Assembly (NCBI RefSeq): GCF_000526315.1
Contig: NZ_JAFV01000001.1
Span: forward strand, 3,722,501 to 3,786,500
From: Methylopila sp. 73B
Lineage (GTDB): Bacteria > Pseudomonadota > Alphaproteobacteria > Rhizobiales > Methylopilaceae
Reading direction: 5' to 3'
DNA length: 64,000 nt
A program made the position numbers and the translations under genes. Each line of letters opens with the position of its first letter. Positions within the stretch are counted from its first letter, which is position 1. The notes under the pieces are model-generated. The model was given only the letters and a program-made list of their open reading frames with translations. It made no database searches and was not told the origin of the DNA. Positions 58,300 to 64,000 of this stretch are shown here, in pieces.

Positions 58300-58778
58300 G
58301 CCCCGCCGGCGGCGTCTCGGTCCGCCGCGGCGGACTTGAGGACGTCGCCACGGTCCACGCGCTGGTAAGTGGCGCGTTCGGCGAAGTGGGGCCGGTTGAG
58401 CCGCCGCTTTCGGCCTTGCGGGAAACCGTCGACACCCTCACGGCGCGGCTCGACGGCGACGAATTCCTGCTAATCGCGGAGGCGGACGGCGCGGTGGTCG
58501 GTTGCGCCTTCTGCGCGCCCCAGGACGACGCGGTCTATCTCGGCCGAGTGGCGGTCGACGCCTCGGCGCGCGGCCGCGGCGTGTGCCGCGCGCTGGTCGG
58601 CGAGGCGGAAGCTCTGGCGCGCGAGTTCGCGCGCGTCCGGCTGACCTTGAAGGTGCGGGCCTCTATGCCGCAGAACATCGACGTGTTCCGGCGCCTCGGC
58701 TTCACGATCACCGCCGAGGCCCGGCACGAGGGCTACGACCGCACGACCTATTACGTGCTGGAGAAGCCGCTGGGCTAA
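58296..58778 (+). CDS. GNAT-family N-acetyltransferase
   Basis: 160 aa. Acetyl-CoA-dependent transferase. The CoA-binding motif A is [20 protein letters not shown] (R/Q-x-x-G-x-G/A form at about 87-106) and the C-terminal strand-helix is [20 protein letters not shown]. Starts with GTG at 58296 overlapping the alaS stop (GTGA). Its substrate cannot be inferred. Confidence 0.88.
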
Positions 58779-58971
58779 GGGGCGGCGGCGGCGTCGCTCA
58801 CGTGGCGGCCCGCCCGGACGGGCCCCTGGGCCCGCCGGGAGCGGCTCTCAACCGGCGGGTCGACGACCGCGCTGCGCTTCGGCTGGAATGACGGCGGGGT
58901 TTAGCGCCCCGACAATCCCCAAGACAGCTCTCAGGTCCCGGCAGGAAACCGAGTCCCGCCAGCCGGGAGCC

Positions 58972-60279
<1,308 letters not shown>

Positions 60280-60358
60280 GGCGTTCAGGCCTCCGGGCGT
60301 CGGATGGCGCTGCCTTAGCACATCCGCGCTGGGCGTCACGCGTTTCCGGCTGTCGCGC

Positions 60359-61177
60359 TCAGTCCTCGGCGAGAGGTTTCAGCACCGTCCGCTTGCGGCC
60401 CTCCGGTCCCGGCCGGCCTTCGACCAGCGCCGAGACGACGCCGTGGAGGGTCTGCAGGTCCTGCTTGGTCGGCTCCATGCGCTGGATCATGTTGCGGAGG
60501 TTGATCACCATCGAGGCGGTCTTCGACGGCGAGCGGAAGAAGCCGGCCTCGCGCAACTCGCCTTCGATGTGCGCGAACAGCGCCACCAGTTCGGCGTGGC
60601 TGCCGGCGGGCGAGCGGGTCGGCATATCGAACGGCGCGGCGCCGCCGGTCGCGGCCTTGAACCATTCGTAGCCGACGAGCAGCACGGCTTGGCTGAGATT
60701 GAGGCTGGCGTAGGCCGGGTTGACTGGAAAGGTCATCACGCGGGCCGCGAGCGCCACCTCCTCGTTTTCGAGCCCGTTGCGCTCGCGGCCGAACATCACG
60801 CCGGCGCGGCCGCCGCCGCCGATATGCGCCGCGAGCCGGGCGGCGGCCTCGGCCGGCGCGTCGACGGGCTTCGCCTGGCCGCGTTCGCGCGCGGTGGTGG
60901 CGATCACGAGGTCGAGGTCGGCGAGGGCGTCCTCCAGCCGCTCGAAATGGACAGCGGCGTCCAGCACGTAGTCCGCACCGGCGGCGAAGGCGCGGGCGGA
61001 GGGGTCGTCGGTGGTTCCCGGCGCGCCGACGATCCGGAGCTCCGCCAGTCCGAAGTTCGCCATGGCGCGGGCGACCGAGCCGACGTTCTGCGCGAGCTGC
61101 GGCGCTACGAGGATGACCGCGGGCCCGGCGGGCAACGCTGCGGCGAGGGCTGATTTGGTGTGGTCGGTTCCGGCCAT
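60359..61177 (-). CDS. trmJ: tRNA (cytidine/uridine-2'-O-)-methyltransferase, TrmJ/TrmH family
   Basis: 272 aa. SpoU-type knotted methyltransferase. Motifs: PQLAQNVGSVARAMANFGL (motif 1), VMFGRERNGLENEEVALA (motif 2) and NPAYASLNLSQAVLLVGYEW (motif 3), which form the SAM-binding knot. TrmJ modifies position 32 of some tRNAs. The C-terminal ~80 residues are helical and end KPLAED. Start ATG 61177. Divergent from no neighbour: purB lies 79 bp downstream on the same strand. Confidence 0.9.
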   Translation of the reverse strand: MAGTDHTKSALAAALPAGPAVILVAPQLAQNVGSVARAMANFGLAELRIVGAPGTTDDPSARAFAAGADYVLDAAVHFERLEDALADLDLVIATTARERGQAKPVDAPAEAAARLAAHIGGGGRAGVMFGRERNGLENEEVALAARVMTFPVNPAYASLNLSQAVLLVGYEWFKAATGGAAPFDMPTRSPAGSHAELVALFAHIEGELREAGFFRSPSKTASMVINLRNMIQRMEPTKQDLQTLHGVVSALVEGRPGPEGRKRTVLKPLAED

Positions 61178-61241
61178 GGCGTCACAAGCGGTTCGGGCGA
61201 GGGCGTCGCCTTAACACGACGGCCGTCGCTTTGCGCGGGCT

Positions 61242-62435
61242 TCAGTCCCGCCCGTCGTCGAACACGGCGAAGGCGAGCGCCGCCAAGGGGATCAGCGCGC
61301 CGGCGATCGCGACCGCCGGCCAGCCCCACGTCGTCATCAGGGGGCTGACGAGCGCCGAGCCGGCGGCGCCGCCCAGGAACAGCATGGCGATGTAGAGCCC
61401 GTTCAGCCGGCCGCGCGCCGTGTCGTCCAGGCTGTAGATGGCGCGCTGGCCGAGCAGCATGTTGATCTGGACGCCGACGTCCACGACGACGGCGCCGAAC
61501 AGCAGGGCCGCGACGCCGCCCCAGCCGTCGAGGCCGGCGACCGCGAAGCCGACGGCGGCGATGACGAGCGCCGCGAGTGTGCCGGGCCGGGTCAGGCCGG
61601 CGTCGGCGAGCCTGCCGGCCCAGGGCGCGACCAGCGCGCCGGCGGCGCCCGCCAGGGCGAACAGGCCGATCCAGCTGTGCGACCAGCCGTAGGTCTCGGC
61701 AAGCCGCATGGGGACCGCGGTCCAGAACAGGCTGAACACGGCGAACATGCAGGCCTGGTAGGCGGCGCGCCGCCGCAGCACCCGGTGGCGCTTCAGCAGC
61801 GTCAACATGGAGCCGAGGAAGGCTCCGTAGGACATGCCGCCCTGCGGCGCGCGCGACGGCACATAGGCGCGCAGCACGACGGCGATCGCCACCATCAGCG
61901 CCGCCGAAAGCCCGAACACCGCGCGCCATCCCGCGACGTCCGCGAGCACGCTCGCGACGGGCCGGGCGAGCAGGATGCCGAGCAGCAGGCCGCTCATCAC
62001 CGTGCCGACCGTCTGCCCCCGGGTTTCCGCAGGCGCGGCGTTCGCCACGATCGGCAGCAGCATCTGCGCGGCGGTGGAGGCGACGCCGACCGCGAAGGAG
62101 GCGGCGAAGAACGCCGCGCCGGACGGGGCGAGGGCGGTCGCGGCGAGCGCCAGCGCCGCGGCTCCGAGCGTCAGGGTGAGCAGGCGGCGGGTCTCGGTGA
62201 GATCGACCAGCGGCGCGAGCAGGATGAGCCCGACGCCGTAGCCGATCTGTGTAAGCGAGACCACGCCGCTCGCAGCGGAGGGCGCCAGCGCGAGATCGCG
62301 GGCGATCAGGTCCACCAGCGGCTGCGCGTAATAGAGGTTGGCGACGATCGCGCCGCAGGCGATGGCCGCGAACAGCACGAGCTTCTGGTCGGCCGCAGGC
62401 GCGGCGCCGTCGGCCGTTTCGGCGACGTTCGTCAT
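61242..62435 (-). CDS. MFS transporter (drug/solute exporter type)
   Basis: 397 aa with about twelve hydrophobic helices. Motif A-like loop [20 protein letters not shown] after helix 2, and [20 protein letters not shown] between helices 4 and 5. This resembles the YgaY/YfcJ-like exporter group with the N-terminal [20 protein letters not shown] segment. The substrate is unknown. ATG 62435 with GGAGAG upstream. It is divergent from icd and 64 bp upstream of trmJ on the same strand. Confidence 0.88.
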   Translation of the reverse strand: MTNVAETADGAAPAADQKLVLFAAIACGAIVANLYYAQPLVDLIARDLALAPSAASGVVSLTQIGYGVGLILLAPLVDLTETRRLLTLTLGAAALALAATALAPSGAAFFAASFAVGVASTAAQMLLPIVANAAPAETRGQTVGTVMSGLLLGILLARPVASVLADVAGWRAVFGLSAALMVAIAVVLRAYVPSRAPQGGMSYGAFLGSMLTLLKRHRVLRRRAAYQACMFAVFSLFWTAVPMRLAETYGWSHSWIGLFALAGAAGALVAPWAGRLADAGLTRPGTLAALVIAAVGFAVAGLDGWGGVAALLFGAVVVDVGVQINMLLGQRAIYSLDDTARGRLNGLYIAMLFLGGAAGSALVSPLMTTWGWPAVAIAGALIPLAALAFAVFDDGRD

Positions 62436-62624
62436 GACGCTCTCCTCGAGGGCAGGAGCGCAGTTCTAGCGTTCGCAAATGCGAAAGCCACGCGCGTTTC
62501 GCGCGGCGCTCCCTTGCGTTTCCGAGGCGTCGCCTTCTTCCGCAGCGCGGCCGGCGATGGTAGATGTCCGGCGACCCGCCGCTGCGCCAAAGCGCCGCGC
62601 CTCACTGCGAAAGGCTGTCCGCCC

Positions 62625-63836
62625 ATGTCGAAGATCAAGGTCGCCAACCCCGTCGTCGAGCTCGACGGCGACGAGATGACGCGGATCATTTGGCAGTACA
62701 TCAAGGACAAGCTGATCCACCCCTATCTGGACGTCGACCTGCACTACTACGACCTCGGCGTCGAGAACCGGGACGCCACCGAGGACAAGGTGACGGTCGA
62801 GGCCGCCGAGGCGATCAAGACGCACGGCGTGGGCGTGAAGTGCGCGACCATCACCCCCGACGAGCAGCGCGTCGAGGAGTTCAAGCTCAAGAAGATGTGG
62901 CGCTCGCCGAACGGCACGATCCGCAACATCCTCGGCGGCGTGATCTTCCGCGAGCCGATCATCTGCAAGAACGTGCCGCGGCTGGTGCCGGGCTGGACGC
63001 AGCCGATCGTCGTCGGCCGCCACGCCTTCGGCGACCAGTACCGCGCGACCGACTTCAAGTTCCCGGGCAAGGGCAAGCTGACGATCAAGTTCGTCGGCGA
63101 GGACGGCCAGACCATCGAGCATGAGGTGTTCGACGCGCCAGGCTCCGGCGTCGCCATGGCGATGTACAACCTCGACGACTCGATCCGCGACTTCGCCCGC
63201 GCCTCGCTGAACTACGGCCTCAACCGCGGCTTCCCGGTCTACCTCTCCACCAAGAACACGATCCTCAAGGCCTACGACGGCCGGTTCAAGGACATCTTCC
63301 AGGAGGTCTACGAGGCCGAATTCAAGGACCAGTTCGCCGCCAAGAAGATCTGGTACGAGCACCGCCTGATTGACGACATGGTGGCCTCGGCGCTGAAGTG
63401 GTCCGGCGGCTACGTTTGGGCCTGCAAGAACTACGACGGCGACGTGCAGTCCGACACGGTGGCGCAGGGCTTCGGCTCGCTCGGCCTGATGACCTCGGTG
63501 CTGACGACGCCGGACGGCCGGGTCATGGAGGCGGAAGCCGCCCACGGCACCGTCACCCGCCACTACCGCGAGCACCAGAAGGGCAAGGCGACGTCCACGA
63601 ACTCGATCGCCTCGATCTTCGCCTGGACCCGCGGCCTCGGCCACCGCGCCAAGCTCGACGACAACGCCGAGCTCAAGCGCTTCGGCGAGACGCTGGAGAA
63701 GGTCTGCGTGGACACGGTCGAGAGCGGGTTCATGACGAAGGACCTGGCGCTGCTCGTCGGCGACCAGCAGACCTGGCTTACGACCACGGGCTTCCTCGAC
63801 AAGATCGACGCCAATCTGCAGAAGGCGATGGCCTGA
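62625..63836 (+). CDS. icd: NADP-dependent isocitrate dehydrogenase
   Basis: 403 aa. Homodimeric, eukaryote-like class II IDH: decarboxylates isocitrate to 2-oxoglutarate with NADP. N-terminus [20 protein letters not shown], substrate Ser and Arg in [20 protein letters not shown], metal-binding Asp in [20 protein letters not shown] and NADP contact in [17 protein letters not shown] are conserved. Start ATG 62625. Length normal. A terminator follows 25 bp later. Confidence 0.97.
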   Translation: MSKIKVANPVVELDGDEMTRIIWQYIKDKLIHPYLDVDLHYYDLGVENRDATEDKVTVEAAEAIKTHGVGVKCATITPDEQRVEEFKLKKMWRSPNGTIRNILGGVIFREPIICKNVPRLVPGWTQPIVVGRHAFGDQYRATDFKFPGKGKLTIKFVGEDGQTIEHEVFDAPGSGVAMAMYNLDDSIRDFARASLNYGLNRGFPVYLSTKNTILKAYDGRFKDIFQEVYEAEFKDQFAAKKIWYEHRLIDDMVASALKWSGGYVWACKNYDGDVQSDTVAQGFGSLGLMTSVLTTPDGRVMEAEAAHGTVTRHYREHQKGKATSTNSIASIFAWTRGLGHRAKLDDNAELKRFGETLEKVCVDTVESGFMTKDLALLVGDQQTWLTTTGFLDKIDANLQKAMA

Positions 63837-63861
63837 ACTCACGCGTTCCGCGCAAAACAAA

Positions 63862-63890
63862 ACGGGCGGCCCAAGGGCCGCCCGTTTTCG
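63862..63890. terminator. Bidirectional terminator after icd
   Basis: ACGGGCGGCC-caag-GGCCGCCCGT, perfect ten-base arms, with TTTTCGTTT on the right and AAAACAAA on the left. It serves icd and the convergent gene at the window's end. Confidence 0.93.
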
Positions 63891-63908
63891 TTTCGACGCG
63901 AGGTCGAC

Positions 63909-64000
63909 CTAGCGGTCGCCACGCTCCCGACCGCCGCCGCGCTCGCCGCCGCCACGTTCGCCGCCGCCTCCGCGGCCGCCACGATCAAACCCGCCCCGAT
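63909..64000 (-). CDS. RGG-rich C-terminal tail of a gene running off the right edge
   Basis: The last 30 codons before a TAG at 63909. The reading is RGGFDRGGRGG followed by repeats of GGERGG and ends RERGDR. Such tails bind RNA and occur on DEAD-box RNA helicases and other RNA-binding proteins. The rest of the gene is outside the window, so its identity is open. Confidence 0.6.
   Translation of the reverse strand, partial: RGGFDRGGRGGGGERGGGERGGGRERGDR

Noticed and set aside
58800-58960. GC-rich hairpins between the GNAT gene and purB
   Set aside because: Several short stems can be drawn, but none is followed by a T-run and none is clearly better than expected at this GC content.

Overview
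The window is high-GC DNA from an alphaproteobacterium, almost certainly of the order Hyphomicrobiales (Rhizobiales). The evidence is gene content and order: flaF-flbT with tandem flagellins, fliX next to flgI, flgBC-fliEQR-flhB followed by cckA, a split ATP synthase operon (atpHAGDC behind priA), a zinc-poor DksA, CtrA-type TTAA-N7-TTAA boxes and a GTTC-N7-GTTC SOS box at recA. The genus cannot be fixed from sequence reading alone.

Region 1 (1 to about 7,990) is the right end of an integrated mobile island, coded on the minus strand. In transcription order it has a P4-type tyrosine integrase, an AlpA-like regulator, a zinc-finger-like protein, a D5/P4-type primase-helicase, four small unknown proteins, a lambda-type portal protein and the start of an S49 head-maturation protease. 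No terminase is visible, so it looks more like a satellite or capsid-forming island than a standard prophage. A dense cluster of TGGACAC repeats beside the primase is a candidate replication origin or operator. A 14-bp tRNA-Ser 3'-end match next to the integrase is a candidate attachment site.

Region 2 (about 7,990-9,500) is a graveyard: an IS3-type transposase with frameshifts and a large internal deletion, then decayed DNA. Region 3 (9,500-21,300) is mostly housekeeping: a YCII/DGPF protein with an ECF42-type sigma factor, two tiny genes each followed by a strong terminator, galE, an EAL phosphodiesterase with a broken GGDEF, argB with a small membrane protein, a HAD nucleotidase, a SorC-type regulator, a thiamine-diphosphate enzyme and dksA.

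Region 4 (21,300-30,600) holds flagellar genes: fliX, flgI, a flgJ-type rod protein, a flgN-like chaperone, a FlaG-like protein, flaF, flbT and three flagellins, two of them near-identical. Region 5 (30,900-42,900) has a transaldolase, priA, atpHAGDC with an extra small membrane gene between atpD and atpC, a PLP decarboxylase, a CBS-domain (CorC/HlyC) membrane protein and hisE. Region 6 (42,900-45,600) is an exbB-exbD-tonB operon.

Region 7 (45,900-54,240) is the second flagellar block: fliP and a very long proline-rich fliO on one strand, and flgB-flgC-fliE-fliQ-fliR-flhB-cckA on the other. CckA is the kinase that ultimately phosphorylates CtrA, and CtrA-type boxes stand before flgB, fliX/flgI, the FlaG-like gene and all three flagellins. 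The window therefore appears to carry both the input and the output of one cell-cycle/motility circuit. Region 8 (54,300-64,000) has recA, alaS, a GNAT acetyltransferase, purB, a TrmJ-type tRNA methyltransferase, an MFS exporter, icd and the RGG-rich tail of a further gene.
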